Of a stretch of DNA of 64,000 bases, positions 1-12,078 are shown one piece after another. Position 1 is the stretch's first letter, and each line of letters starts with the position of its first letter. The position numbers and the translations under genes are program-made. The notes beneath the pieces were generated by a model. That model worked only from the letters and a program-made list of their open reading frames with translations, ran no database searches and was not told where the DNA came from. This DNA is from Xanthostigma xanthostigma (lineage: Eukaryota > Arthropoda > Insecta > Raphidioptera > Raphidiidae). The DNA is taken from NCBI GenBank assembly GCA_963575645.1, contig OY754465.1, positions 47,208,401 through 47,272,400 of the forward strand. The letters run 5' to 3'.

Positions 1-1386
1 TATTTAATCATGTAGCACATTCAACTTTAATGTGAAAAAAATTATAGTTGGCGTTTTTCGTTAACACAGCAGTGGTTACCAAATGACGGATCGCGGTCCG
101 TATCCGGACCGCAGGCAAGTTTTTCACGGATCGTTATGAGATCAGACACCAAATATTATATACGGCGGTATAAAATAGCTACTTTTCATGCCTGTATAGT
201 GGTAGTAACATGGTCCATTTCGCACTAGTTCGTGAAGTAAAAAGAAATGCTAAACGTAGTTGTACTACCATTTCTATTGTAAAAAAATCAAACATAACCT
301 ACAATTGAAAATTGAAGTGTCAACATTTTTTTTAATCGGCTATTTTGTAAGGGGTACTTGAAAAAAAACTCAATGTCTCTCGTGTTTGATGATATTATGG
401 CTCATGTAACTATTATAAAACTCGCTGTCATTTGTTTTTAACATCATATCACATTCATCATAATATACGTCATTAGGCACTAGAAACCTAATCTATGTTG
501 AAAAAATATTTAAAATTTTAATATAAAAAATATATATTCAATAAAAGCGAGAATCTCCGTTACCAATTAATTATTTAACACTAATAACAGTAATGATTTA
601 ACTATCCTATTTTACTTTTGCGATCTTGTCAAGGTCAGAACATTAGAAAGAAACATTTTATTGCATTAGAAATCACTCAGTTCTTTCTCGTATTTTAAAT
701 TTTGTGACTTTCTGGCACCTAGAAAACAAACTATACAATTTATGTTAAATAAAACGTATAATATTAATTAAGATTAGTTCGTTCTTTGTAATTAATAAAT
801 TGTGTAATTACCAAAACCGCTGCACTATATAATGATGCTGTTTGCTGGGGTATGTGACTTTTTACAAAAAAATTAAATTATTAAGTAAAAAAGCATGTTA
901 TAACTGTGCTGCTATTTGAATCCGTCAATTTCGTAATTTACGTCAAAAGACTGAGATGCAGTATCTATGACATAGAACGTAATGCCTTTCTTTATCTACG
1001 CGTATCTGTATCTGTCATTATTAAGTTTATAAAATTCCAGGTGCTTAGTAATTAATTTACTTTGATACCTACTTCTCTTGTACCTTCTTGTTGATTCTAC
1101 GTACAGACAAATGGCGTCACCCTTTTTTCGATAGGTGCTCAATTTTTAACTATTACTTTTTTATTTATTGATATTTTTAAAAACGAAAAAGTACGGATAA
1201 TTAATTTTTCCTCATTAATAGATTTCAATAATCCAATTGAATAATGCTTCAAGAAACATTTAATTATTTAATTTCAAATTTACTTTAAGAAAACTTGACA
1301 TACGTACTAAATATAGCTCACATTCGATTAGCTATAATTAATTTAATTTACAATTTGGAAAGCTAGTATTTTACATTCGTATTATT
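1..1386. other. AT-rich non-coding DNA with a possible hAT-like terminus
   Basis: No open frame or RNA gene is visible. At 70-112 the sequence starts CAGTGGTTACC and contains an 8-bp hairpin (GCGGTCCG with CGGACCGC at 93-100 and 105-112). That resembles the left end of many hAT elements, which begin CAGTGGTTCYCAAA followed by GGTCCGCGGACC-like sequence. I found no matching right end or 8-bp target duplication, so it is at best a solo or decayed terminus. Confidence 0.3.
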
Positions 1387-1795
1387 ATGTTTGGATAAAG
1401 AAATTCTTCGTAGCATAGGATCAGAAAAAAAGCAATACTCTATTATAAATTGCATTTATTATGCTGACGTTTCGACAATCATTTTTGTCATCTTCGGAGC
1501 TCTATTGAGAAGTACCAAAAATTGTTTTTTTAAATTTTATAAAAAATATAGGGCTAAAAAAAATTAATAAATTTTGTCTAAACTTACTAAATGCGGTTTT
1601 GGATAGTATTTTCATTAATTGTAAAAAGAAAATAGTACATTTATTTCTAATATTAATTATTCAACGTCACTTTTATAAATGAATTTGTAAACTTTAAATT
1701 ATTAATTACTACTAATTTGTTACAAGAATGTTTTAACGAGAAATTTGTTATAACAGATCAATCCTATGCTACGAAGAATTTCTGTATCCAAACAT
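1387..1795 (-). mobile_element. Penelope-like relic between 34-bp inverted repeats
   Basis: Two 34-bp arms (1387-1420 and 1762-1795) are inverted copies with a single mismatch. Between them, on the minus strand at about 1464-1498, lies a hammerhead-like core: CCGAAGA, a GACA/TGTC stem, then GAAA and CGTC. Penelope-like retroelements are known to carry minimal hammerhead motifs in their terminal repeats, which suggests this origin. The first core block reads CCGAAGA rather than CUGANGA, so the motif is degenerate. No coding sequence remains; this is a fossil. Confidence 0.45.
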
Positions 1796-4700
1796 CATAA
1801 GCAACCAAGGATCATTTTCATCTCTTGGTGGAGATAAGTTTTCTTCATTCTTTTTTGTTATAATAATTAATAAATTTTTGACAATATAAGCACGAACGTT
1901 AATAATACCATTAATGGGATAGAACTTAATAGTAAGTTAGAAAATATTTTTACTGACTCTGAAGAGGATAACGAAAAATAAATCACAAAACATCATCCAA
2001 TAACATTGATTTTTAACTTATTTGTAAATTTTTATCCATAATTTCATCTCATACAGTGTAATGAAAGTTAGGGTTCCCCATCCTTGTTTTTCTATCATGA
2101 GCAATTCCATTGCTTTGCTTGCTTAATTCTGAAGTTTTGCCAAAAGAATTCCCGCGAGAGAAATAGAGAGAATGAATATGATCGTGGGTTGGGCACGTTA
2201 GAAAGAGAGAGAACGCCGTGTTGAGGTGACAACCTGTACCAGGCGATCGTTGGATGGTTCATGGTGTTGATGATACGTACAAAAATATTATTAAATGGCA
2301 AATACTGTGAGATACCTTCTATACTTATGAAAGATGGCTGCAGAACTAATTATACAGTTCGTTCGTTTTAATTGTTCTTCGTTTGACCTCTTCATGTCAA
2401 ATTTAAAATACTTGTTTTTAACTGAATTGAATTTATCAGGGCTCATTACGCTAAAAAATTACATTGAAAAGGTGTGAAATAATATGCACAGTAAATATTT
2501 AAGAATATTGTTTAGGAATCAGCCCAACTCGATTTTGCATTTTCTGAATGAAAGTGTCAATATTAACGAGAATTCGATTTTCAAAAAAATACACTTATTT
2601 CAAATACTAAAGACTTGCAATTTTACACGCTGAGTTGTAAAATTTAGAGCTGGTGTTATAAACATTAGTCGATATTTGTTAGTTAAGGAAAATGTACATA
2701 TTATTTGAATTATAATAATTATAGTTATCACTTCACAAAAATACTAGTAGATCCAATCTTTAAACACTACCTTTTCTATTATTTTATTAAACGCAATCTA
2801 TATACCTACACCTTCTAACCATGTTCCAAGCCCCCTTGCTTCTCCTTTTTTTCCTGCAATCCTCCTCTTACTAGATCTCTAACTTCACAATAATAACTTC
2901 TGTTTTTAAATTGAGTTGGGACAGTTTACGTTAAACGATTCAGTTTAATCTGATTTTTCTAATATCAACATTAAATAGTTACCAAATTATTAGATTTTGA
3001 TTGGCATTTATTCATGCTGGCCTTTGAAAAGTTTTTTAATAATTCTTGTTATACATTCAATATCGTTTATCGATTAATAAGCATTGTTATGTCAGGGATA
3101 ATTACATTACTTATTTAAAGTTGCATTCTTTTATCATAAAGATATACTAAAGAATTTATAGTATTTGAGCCAACTACATAAATCATTAGTTGTAGAAAAA
3201 CTTTCTAAAATCAGATATACGCGCCTGAAGATGTGGAATAAAGCAGACAAAATGAAAGAATTATGAGCGTAGGAAATAAAAGTCAGAGACAAAATATAGG
3301 CTTGCGTAAACCCAATGGAATAGGAAATGGGAAATTAAATTTTCGTTAAAATTTTCACATCTTTTCATTTTTAGTTTATTTTAAGAAGAATTATATTTGT
3401 TATCTAACATCGATATACCTATTCTCTCTTTTAAGGTATATTTTTATAATTTTGAGGTAACTAAAAAGAAAATAGTTTTATTTATCTTTTCTTTAACATT
3501 CATATTTTAGTGGAGTGGATTGGGAATTTCAAACCAGTGTGTCTCGAATCGAAAAATGTTTTCTATAAAAACTGTAGAGTCGAGCTCCCCCAACATTTTG
3601 GTATAGTTTGTGACCGCATGTCGGAGGATGATATTATGCCGCTTTAAAGTTCCGGAAAACCCGTTTTTGCCCCATAACTCGGCCATTATTATCGGGGGGA
3701 AAAAATGTTCCAACAAAAGTATCACCAATTTAGTGCGCGAAAGTTTGAAAAATTTAATGCCATTTTTAAAAAAACCATTACAGCTAGGAGCTTAATTTTC
3801 TTTTTATTACAAAGGTATTAAAAACCCCTTCTTTGCGCTGGAAGCTGGACGCGGTGGATCAATTAGAACCGGCAGGAGAGGTGGAAAACGATTTTTTTTT
3901 TAATATCCCATAACTTATATCGACCTTAACCAGACATTATTTTTTTTTGTTTTTTTTTATCTACTTTTATGTGACAAGTGAAATAAAATTACTTTCAAAT
4001 TCAACTGCTGGTGGGCGAAGTAAAGTATTGTTACATAAACTATCTATCTCTTATGTTATGTCGTCAAAATTACTTTTCCTTAGCTACGCAAAATTCAATT
4101 GAATTGCTACCGATTAGCATCTTAATTTAGTCGATATCGTTTTTTATTCTCGAGATTTCGTCTTAAAAAGAAATGACCATGTTTACATCTTTTCAAAAAT
4201 AGTTTTAAAATAGTATAATGACCTTGAAACATAAAAATTTGTTAAAAATAATTATTTTTGTTCTCCAGCCCATTACAATAACTTCCCAATGTACTGGAAA
4301 GTTAATAAGATTACAGTTTCTCAGTTTTTTTGTCCCTGGACCCTGTCTGAGTTTTTGTTTTATTTACAATAGTGAACTGTTTTGAAAGTTACCATAACCT
4401 GAATTCTCAAAGGCAGTCAGTCCTTTATCCTTAATTCGTGCCTGATTATATTAATATAAAATATGCGACTTAAACATTTCCTGCACGTGCAAAAACAATA
4501 TTAATCTAATTTTCTATTATTTACTAAGTTTTGTTCAACTCTCTGTCCTATGAAATTTCTTGTACTGTTACCGTGTACCAGTTATTAATTGTTCAGAAAC
4601 TTGTTTAATAAATATTTACTTATGGACTTGTTCACGATAATAAATTGCGATCTTAAATTGTTCAAGATACGGAAATGTTGTCACTAAAATAACGTATTAT

Positions 4701-5133
4701 AATATTCAACTACTTAATCTATGCCTGTAGAACTACGTATACCTATATTATATAACCATAAACACGACATACCCCTATATTACTGTGCTACAAATCATAG
4801 TTATTTACTATCACGAGGTTATATTTATTTCAATGGATGAAAGAATAAATTAATGACTGCTTTGTCAACTGAAGACTTCTAATATTAATTATATGTGAAC
4901 AAACTTGTTTTGCATTAATTTTGTACTTTATGGTAGTACTAACTACTAAGCAGATTATACTTCTTGAAGCTGAAAGAGAAGAACAAAGATTTCGTCTAAT
5001 AAAATATGACCAATCAATTTTTTATACAAATAGCTATATATTCTATTATTTGTGTTCTAATCACTATTGTTACGTAACCACAGTGATTGTAAAACTTTAA
5101 AGTTTGTAATCATAAATGTTTAACATAAACTCT
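1796..5133. other. No recognisable feature
   Basis: AT-rich DNA with many stop codons in all frames. A short, slightly GC-richer stretch at 3500-3795 is open on both strands but matches no family I know. Nothing else stands out. Confidence 0.5.
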
Positions 5134-5351
5134 GTTCCAACTTCTCTACGAATGGTAATATTATCGCCAGAGTCATGCACAGTAGCTAAAACGTGTTCCA
5201 ACTGAGATGAGAATGGTTCTAGAACTGCGTCCTTTAAGCCATAAAACTGTGCAAAGTCGATGCGTGCACATAAAACCGACACAAAACAGTTTCGTTTAAC
5301 TACTGCGCATGACTGTGACGATAATATTACTGTTCGCAGAGAGGTTGGAAC
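5134..5351. repeat. Inverted duplication of a short coding-like segment
   Basis: Arms of about 53 bp (5134-5186 and 5299-5351) are inverted copies at roughly 85% identity by eye. On the minus strand the left arm reads HDSGDNITIRREVGT, and on the plus strand the right arm reads HDCDDNITVRREVGT. Differences between the arms are mostly conservative, as if a coding segment had been duplicated in inverted orientation. I do not recognise the protein. The arms may instead be terminal repeats of a small element. Confidence 0.45.
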
Positions 5352-5498
5352 ATGGCTATGCTGTAGTAACTTTGCTTGGCAGAATAAAAAACAAACAAAA
5401 GTGATCAGCCAGAGTGCTTATTTTGCTAATGGTAATCACCGTGGTAATCATTCACAGAATAGGCCGGATTAACATAATAGGATAACATAACATAACAT

Positions 5499-5875
5499 AT
5501 ACAGATTGTATCAAATCAAAACGGTCCATAGGACCATTCTGTGTGTAAGACAGAGACGATATATAAAGATCTAAAGCAGTAAGTAAGAATGAGATAAATG
5601 ATCGCTAATATAGTTACTGTGGTTACGTAAATAAATAATTACGTACACTGTAAATCTTTTTTATCAATAATTTCACTAGTGAATACTGACATTTGATAAA
5701 ATTGCGTTTTTTACTGTAGAAAACAAAGACGATACTATTAGATTGTATAACCACAGTAACTATAAGCGATCATTTATCTCATTCTTACTTACTGCTTTAG
5801 TGCTTTATATGATATCGTCTCTGTCTTACACACAGAAGAACCTATGGACTGTTTTGATTTGATACAATCTGTATA
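5499..5875. mobile_element. MITE with about 135-bp terminal inverted repeats, TA target
   Basis: The sequence starts TACAGATTGTATCAAATCAA and ends with its inverse. Long arms (about 5499-5634 and 5743-5875) match with few differences, leaving a spacer of about 110 bp without coding capacity. TA dinucleotides flank both ends, the usual Tc1/mariner target. The superfamily assignment rests only on the TA and the TACAG terminus. Confidence 0.65.
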
Positions 5876-6245
5876 TTTATTTCATTTTGCCCATCGGGCA
5901 TAAAACGTGTCATACAAATAATTTTACAACAATTTTCAACAATACTTCTATATCAATTAAAATTATTTAAAATTCATCAATACTGTATATACATTTATTT
6001 ATCAGGTGAATTTTTAACATTTTTTCAAAATGTTTATAATCTAGCTTCTTAATTTCTTCTGGGACTTTATTAAAAATTTTTAACAGTCTAACATAGACTC
6101 CTTTTCGCGTTACTGCATTTTTAGTATTTGGTACATGCAATGTGTTTTTTTACGAATGCCATGGCCATGATTTTACTACATCCTTTGTAAAGTATTCGTA
6201 ATTTTTTTTTACAAAGCACGCTGCTTCCAAGATATGCGTGAAGTA
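5876..6245 (-). mobile_element. LINE 3' fragment (ORF2 C-terminus and 3' UTR), CR1/Jockey-type
   Basis: On the minus strand the sequence translates to a typical LINE ORF2 C-terminus: NTKNAVTRKGVYVRLLKIFN, then KVPEEIKKLDYKHFEKMLKI, ending YSIDEF and stop. The YNKLP-like segment and the YS-DEF end are hallmarks of Jockey/CR1-group ORF2 proteins. Upstream (higher coordinates) a second frame gives LGSSVLCKKKLRILYKGC, which resembles the WGSS...QKR..R region, so there is a frame break or deletion between them. The 3' UTR ends with AAATAAATA directly against the MITE at 5499-5875. Heavily truncated and not functional. Confidence 0.65.
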
Positions 6246-7364
6246 TTAGGGTAAGTGCGTCATATATGAACCGGTTCTATATGGATCCACATAACAGTCT
6301 GTGATATGTGGACCACTGACGTTTCTCAAAGAACGACTTGCAAGTCGCTTACAGTTGAGGAAGTTCGCTCGCATATATTCACGGGAGCCATTTTTCGTTT
6401 TCGTCAACTCGCAATATAATTTTTTTAGGTAACTGAGTATACTCATCACTTCAACAAATAGTACTAGATGTGAAAGTAGATTAAATCAGGGGAAAGGTGA
6501 GTTATTTCACAATTATTCATATTAAGTTGTAACATCCTATAGTTTTCTGAACAACAATGTTGACCAATATATGTATATTTGAAACCATGTGGTCCATATT
6601 ATGTTCACTTTTAGCAAGGTCATAAAATGACATATTTAGAAAATTTTAATTATGTCTAAGATTTTGATGTGAATTTTATTAGTTGTTTTTGATACCAAAT
6701 AATTATCGAACTGTTTAAAATAAATACGGCTGATTACACTTAAAATTTAGAGTTTTATTTGAGTACCTACCTTATAAAACCGGTCCATATATGGCGCACT
6801 TACTCTACTAATATTACCATGGTTTTATGAATGGTAACAGCACCAGTACCATCGCGAAATTAGGTACATGTTCTTTTAGAAGACTGACAATACATTCAGA
6901 ACCATTTTTAACAGTATAGATACAGTGCTGATTGCGTTTGTTTTTTATATGTAAATGATAGGTTTAAATCAAATAATATAGCTGGCAATAGTTAGCTGTA
7001 GTGCATGAAGTTAGTTGAAAGTTACAGTTATACGGTGCACTTAAAAGCAATTGCAGTTTGTTAGTATTCAATTGAACTACTAAGCATTCATCTCACGTCT
7101 AGTGTTCTCCGCATAGAGAGTATAACACAGGTGAGAGGAGGAACATTAGATCATAGAAACATATAGACTCGTCATTTATATTCAAACTTTAAACGCTTCA
7201 ATTGTAGGAAGTTTCCCATTTTTTTTTTTTTTAGTTTCAATCATAGTCTTAAAATTTACAAAATTACTTTTGAACAGAGTCATATCAAATTTCGACCAGT
7301 GTATCCGACACGGTTAATGCAAATAGTTTCAACTTTAAAACATGGATTAATACCTTACTATAAA
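6246..7364. other. No recognisable feature
   Basis: AT-rich DNA. A 67-codon frame on the minus strand at 6246-6449 has no recognisable motif and I do not call it. Confidence 0.5.
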
Positions 7365-7601
7365 AAATATGTTACGAGAACGCATTACAGAAGTGAAACT
7401 TCTAGTTGAAAATCATACGATTGCATTTGAACAAGTAGAAAAAAATGTGCTACGAGATAGTTTCACGTTGATATTTCGTCTGTTCAAGTTAATCTGAACG
7501 TGAAACTATCTCGTAACACATTTTATCACTTGTCCAAATGAAATCGTATGATTTGCAACTAGAAGTTTAATTTTTGTAATGCGTTCTTGTAACACATTTT
7601 T
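7365..7601. repeat. Foldback element with about 105-bp arms
   Basis: The left arm (about 7365-7469) is followed after a spacer of about 27 bp by its inverted copy (about 7497-7601). The arms carry TACGAGATAGTTTCACGTT and its inverse at the centre. No open frame is present. It is probably a MITE or foldback element; the flanks give no clear target duplication. Confidence 0.6.
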
Positions 7602-7671
7602 AATTTTTTCGCAGGTTTACTGCAAATATTTTTTTTTAATTTTCGCAGGTTTACTGCAAATATTATTTTTT
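7601..7671. repeat. Two-copy tandem repeat of about 35 bp
   Basis: The segment TTTTCGCAGGTTTACTGCAA followed by ATATT and a T-run occurs twice in direct succession (about 7603-7637 and 7638-7671), immediately beside the foldback arm. Confidence 0.7.
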
Positions 7672-7774
7672 TAGCTCATATTATTCCGATAAATTAGTCG
7701 AAAATTTTATATATATATACTTATATATACTTAAAAATAATAAAAAAAAATTAAATAAAAACAACAAATTTTTG

Positions 7775-7850
7775 AGCGCACCTGACGGTAATCGAATCTG
7801 GGCCGGCCGCGTGATATGCCAGCATTCTACCACTAAGCTACCAATATCTA
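7775..7850 (-). pseudogene. tRNA-like relic (closest to tRNA-Gly by eye)
   Basis: On the minus strand the sequence contains TTAGTGGTAGAATGCTGGC (D-arm and A box) and CCAGATTCGATTACC (T-arm and B box), close to the arthropod tRNA-Gly layout. The anticodon loop reads ATATCAC, so the Gly anticodon is lost. The acceptor ends do not pair properly. A T-rich stretch follows the 3' end. It is a tRNA pseudogene or the head of a tRNA-derived SINE, not a working tRNA. Confidence 0.5.
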
Positions 7851-8236
7851 CAAAGAAACATTGGTTATATAGGTTACTAATAGTACAGTTTCGCGACAAA
7901 ATCCGTTAAATAGGGAAACCACTCTACTCCCGTTTTTAAAGAAGTATATTCACTTCAATAAATAGAAAATTTAATTGTTAGTTTGGAACCATTGTAAATT
8001 AGAGATTTTTTTGATGAAATATGACCTCAAACATGCAATATAAATTCTGTGGGAGAGGCAATCAGACACAAAGAGAGATAGAACAAAAGTCTAAAGAGAG
8101 AAGGCATCCTCTGTGAAAGAAGCCGACTTTAACTGCAACCGCACCACTATCTCTATTGTCTTTTCACGAACATCGTAGACATTCTAAAAGAAAGATCGAT
8201 TGAAATGTTGTATTTTGATTGTTCCCAGAAACATTC

Positions 8237-8470
8237 TGAAGTAAAACTACTTTAGGCGCGACTTGAGAGTAACTCGGATCTTTTTTTGGATGGAAATAAC
8301 GTTCACTAAAGTCTATAGTCTGTTTACGCTACCGTAGTAATAAGGATATCTAACAGATGGCCGCATCAAAACGCACCTGTGGAAACCATCTTGAACGAAA
8401 GCTACGGACACAAACCAATTTTGTGATCGGCCGAAGCTCCAGCCGAGGTCGGCGATACACATCATTATAT
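8237..8470 (+). repeat. Dispersed repeat R1, copy 1
   Basis: This stretch starts GAAGTAAAACTACTTTAGGC and includes ATCAAAACGCACCTG and TTTTGTGATCGGCCGAAGC. It is homologous to 23941-24240 (plus strand) and 45870-46033 (minus strand). Copy 2 appears to have terminal inverted repeats, so the family is probably a non-autonomous DNA transposon. The right end of this copy is missing. Confidence 0.6.
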
Positions 8471-9504
8471 TTATAGCAATTATGATTTATAATAAAAATT
8501 AATATTAATTATATATAAATAATAAATATACTTAAGAAGTAAAAAATTATTAAATAATTAAAATAATAAAAAATAATAACAAAAAATAAATATATAACAG
8601 AAATAAATATTAGTATTAATTGATATTAAAGAAATTTTTTAAGCTTCCGGGCATTGTTTTTTTTATTTATATTGTCATACTCGAATAAAAAAATACTTAC
8701 AAATGCTAATTTTTTGCCTTTTTAAGTTTTAGAACTTTACAATGAGAATACAGCATAAGAGTTCTCGATTTGTACTTTATTTTATGTAGTAGAAGTGAAG
8801 GTACTTGTATGTATTTTTTTAAATACATTTTATTCGCAAATTTAAATATTAGAATTGAACTCTACTATTTGCTTTCAATACTCCATCGTCATTTTTATCG
8901 AGGCTTTGGTAATTATTATTAAGATAAAAGAACACGTATTAAAAATGCGAATATAAACACCTTTGCTTCCACCACCTAACAAGATGACCTACCTGGGTAT
9001 TACCTATTCTAGACGTCATACGAGCCACTTTTATATGCGAAAAAATCGTTTTCATATACAGGTTTTATCATTAGTAATTCTTGAACGTTGATAACGTGGG
9101 CACATACGAAAAATATCGTGCGATTTAATTCGCATGGGTCTAAGCTTCCGAATTTTGTATTTCGTGTCGAACTCCATTGCTCGACAATGGAAGTATGTAA
9201 TGTCATACCGACCGTAACCGGTTTTATACTAGTTATAAGGTATACATGCATTGCAACGTTTCGTTACACTTCTCTTGAATCGATTTTACTCTACCGGCCA
9301 AAAGATGTTTTACTTCAAAAATTTGCTACAATAGCTTAGAATAGTTTGAAATGATTTTTTTAAGTTCATTAATGAAATATGCATACCTATGTTATTTACA
9401 TTAATTATTTAAAATAGACATCTAATAGTTCAAGAGCGATCAAACTTTTTGGAAGTTGATTTAATCATGGAAGTATAATGTAGTTTTACATCACCAGGTT
9501 CAGA
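8471..9504. other. AT-rich spacer with an unassigned open stretch
   Basis: From 8471 to about 8640 the DNA is nearly pure A/T. At 9009-9339 both strands are open for about 80 codons and base composition is more balanced, but neither translation shows a motif I recognise. Confidence 0.4.
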
Positions 9505-9857
9505 CGTTTTTACTCTTTAGTAATCAACCTCTAAATAAGCACTAGTAGGGTTGAAAAAATCAACTCATTTTAAGCCTAAAAAAAACAGGATTTCAAATAC
9601 ATCTTTTCTAAACTGTATTTGAAAAGGCAGAACAAAATTTCGATCAGAATACCCCGGCAGACTGCTTTGATCATCCCGTATCTCTGCCCTTCAAAGCAGT
9701 CTGCCGGGATGTTCCGACCGGAATTTTGTTCTGCCTTTTCAAATACGGTTTAGAAATGGTGTATTTGAAGTACTGTGAAAATCTCAGGCTTGCCAAAATT
9801 CGTTGACGTTTTCAACTCTAGTTGTGCATATTTAGGGGTTGATTATCCTTAAAGACG
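9505..9857. mobile_element. Foldback MITE, almost wholly palindromic
   Basis: The whole 350-bp stretch folds on itself. The outer arms pair around TAATCAACCTCTAAATA on the left and its inverse on the right. The inner arms pair through AAAAGGCAGAACAAAATTT and GCAGACTGCTTTGA, with a short loop near 9680. Outer-arm divergence is higher than inner-arm divergence. No coding capacity and no clear target duplication. Confidence 0.65.
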
Positions 9858-11103
9858 ATTGGACTTACTAACGCAAAATGCTATTTTCGTTGTTTGTACT
9901 GAGTTAACCACGTTATTTATTTATTCTTTTTATTTATAAAAAAAAATAGATACAACGCAACTTCCAATGAAAAAAAAACACATTAAAAATAAATCAGTAA
10001 ACGAAAAAAAAAACAAAAACATTTAAACGCTTGGCTCTTAACACTTCTTCTAGATACATTCATCGACTTCCATGATATCCTTCAACTTTATAAAGTATGT
10101 CATTTACAATACGCGCCGCGGATCTAAAATATTCGGAAGTTAGTCACAAACAGTGTTGCAAAGGCACATTTTAGAGCCGTTGAGAGTCCCACCACCTCCC
10201 AGCTACCGGCATGGAACGTGCGCTCGTCGGAGATTGGCCGTGATAGCTCGTTGCCTTTGTCACTTGTCGCTTTCCTGCTTTAAAGTACAGTCGAGTAGGC
10301 TATTGTCAAGTTGTTATTGTTATTTTAGTTTTGTTGAGTTGCGAGTTTGTAGTTTTTCAACAGACTGTACAAGCACAAGCCTACATTCGCATCTAACTTC
10401 CGAGCGTTGTAGATTCGTGGCGCGCATATACATGCCAAAATTAGCTTCCAAAAAATGCAGGTGCTCTCGGTCTTTAAGGAAATAAAACTATACGCTCTGA
10501 AAGAACGAATCAATTATTATCAATGGACTAATAATTATCATTGTCACATAGAGTAGGTACAAGCATTTGTTCGTGGCACCTTGATACTGTGCATCCTATA
10601 TCCTCTTTCTTTAAAATATTCAAAGCTTTTGTCAGATTGTATATCCAATTTAATTAATTAATTAATCGATTCATAAGAAGTCTCTTCGCGCACGTTCCTT
10701 GTACCGTTACTTGCGACTTTTTCCCTTATTACCTTCTGTCTCGCGAGGTATGTGTATATATGTATATTTTTTTCTACTACTACACTTTGTTTGAATAATT
10801 AAATACAAAGTTTGTGAAGTAGTGACTGAAACGACCGCTGGCACGTCACAAGCCAGCGTTGTCGTTCTATTACCTTACCTACTCCTGTTCTTCTTATTCT
10901 TCTTGTTTTATATGACTTTTAAACGGAAACTTTGAACGTGCCAGCAAAGTACTTTACCGTCCTTTTCATTGTTCTTTCTTAAAATCTATTGAGATTTTAG
11001 AGTTTATACCTTGGAACAGTAAAAGATTTTTTAATTTATACACTTGCTGTCACTATATTTTATGATGATTAGTTTTTTTTTTAATATAATTCAAAACATG
11101 CAT
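9858..11103. other. Unassigned spacer with a GC-richer patch
   Basis: At about 10020-10135 the minus strand has a short coding-like stretch (EYFRSAARIVNDILYKVEG) ended by a stop; I do not recognise it. From 10150 to 10480 the DNA is less AT-rich and open on the plus strand for 110 codons, but the translation is Cys/Ser/Arg-rich and low in information. I see no gene here. Confidence 0.35.
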
Positions 11104-11164
11104 AGTAAATTAATCGTGAAACAATAGTACTCAATAAGTACTATTGTTTCACGATTAATTTACT
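11104..11164. repeat. Perfect 28-bp hairpin with 5-nt loop
   Basis: The arms 11104-11131 and 11137-11164 are exact inverse complements, separated by CAATA. The arm includes AATCGTGAAACAATAGTACT. A perfect stem this long is unlikely by chance; it may be a very short foldback element or a recent replication-born palindrome. Confidence 0.9.
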
Positions 11165-11370
11165 CCACTATTTCCTCTAGTTCCTATTTTTGATTATAAT
11201 TTTTGCATGAAATTTACACTATATTTACTTAGGTAGTAATTAAATTTAAACCTTATAAAGTACCTACTAGTTTTTACCCGCGAGGTGTGTAAAATTGATA
11301 TAAATAAATAAAAAATTCTCCAATTTAAGACGGCTCTATAAACAATTTTTTTTTTATCATCTTTTGCAAA

Positions 11371-11622
11371 AAATTTGGTTGTCTGTAAAGTCGGTTTACG
11401 GACGATAGTTTTACGTGATAACGTATTCCGCTCGAATATCATATTTAATAATACATAACCTAAATTTTAGTAGCTCTGTCAAACTTGGGCGGATCGTGCT
11501 TCTCTATCGCCTATACTGCGCTCTCGCTTGCACGCACAGGGTCAGGCGGAACGTTACGGCGTTACACTTTTTCGTGCGTGCAGCTGGTGTTTCATCAATT
11601 TATAAGACGTTATCACGTCAAA
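11371..11622 (+). repeat. Dispersed repeat R2, copy A
   Basis: The copy begins TTGGTTGTCTGTAAAGTCGG and ends ATAAGACGTTATCACGTCAA. It is closely matched by 45059-45743 in the same orientation. The ends form an imperfect inverted repeat (GTTTTACGTGATAACGT against its inverse), so the family is probably a MITE. Open frames across it (about 11415-11700) are not conserved with copy B and are not genes. Confidence 0.6.
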
Positions 11623-11889
11623 ACATACAGATTTTTCGGATTCGATACACGTGAGCAAGTCACATACAGTTGGCTGTGCGAAAAACATGTTTTTTTCTAA
11701 ATAAATCCCAGTTACATTAAATGTTTGCGCCTGGACTTTGTTTATAGTTATTCCGAAAGCAATTTTTAATGGAAATTGTAATTTTCAAAGTGAAAATGCA
11801 AATCCGTTAGTATATAATTATTGGTATTCGTGGTATTAAAACAGTCTCCTTAAGATTTGCCATTAAATTATTATTATATTACAGAGAGA

Positions 11890-12078
11890 TATTTCACAAT
11901 GTAACCCCTAGTTCATCTTAATAGGGATTGAATTTTGAAAAAAAGTAGCCTATGTCGTTCCCCAGGCTTCAAACTATCTCCATATTAAATTTCATCACAA
12001 TCGGTCCAGCGGTTTGGCCGTAAAAGAGTAACAGACAGACCGACAGAGCTACTATCGCATTTATAACATTAGTAGGGG
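11890..12078 (-). mobile_element. Helitron-like 5' end fragment
   Basis: Read on the minus strand it starts CCCCTACTAATGTTATAAAT and continues with a CGGTCTGTCTGTTACTC run and GACCGATTGTGATGAAATTT. I associate this layout with short non-autonomous Helitron-like repeats common in insect genomes. Related pieces occur at 32445-32571 and 33560-33652. The 3' hairpin and CTAGT end are not clearly present, so the copy is partial. Confidence 0.5.

Noticed and set aside
9009-9339. Region open on both strands for about 80 codons
   Set aside because: Neither product has a known motif; being open on both strands argues for base composition rather than coding.
10150-10485. GC-richer patch considered as promoter or first exon
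   Set aside because: No TATA, initiator or splice signals that convinced me, and the translation is uninformative.
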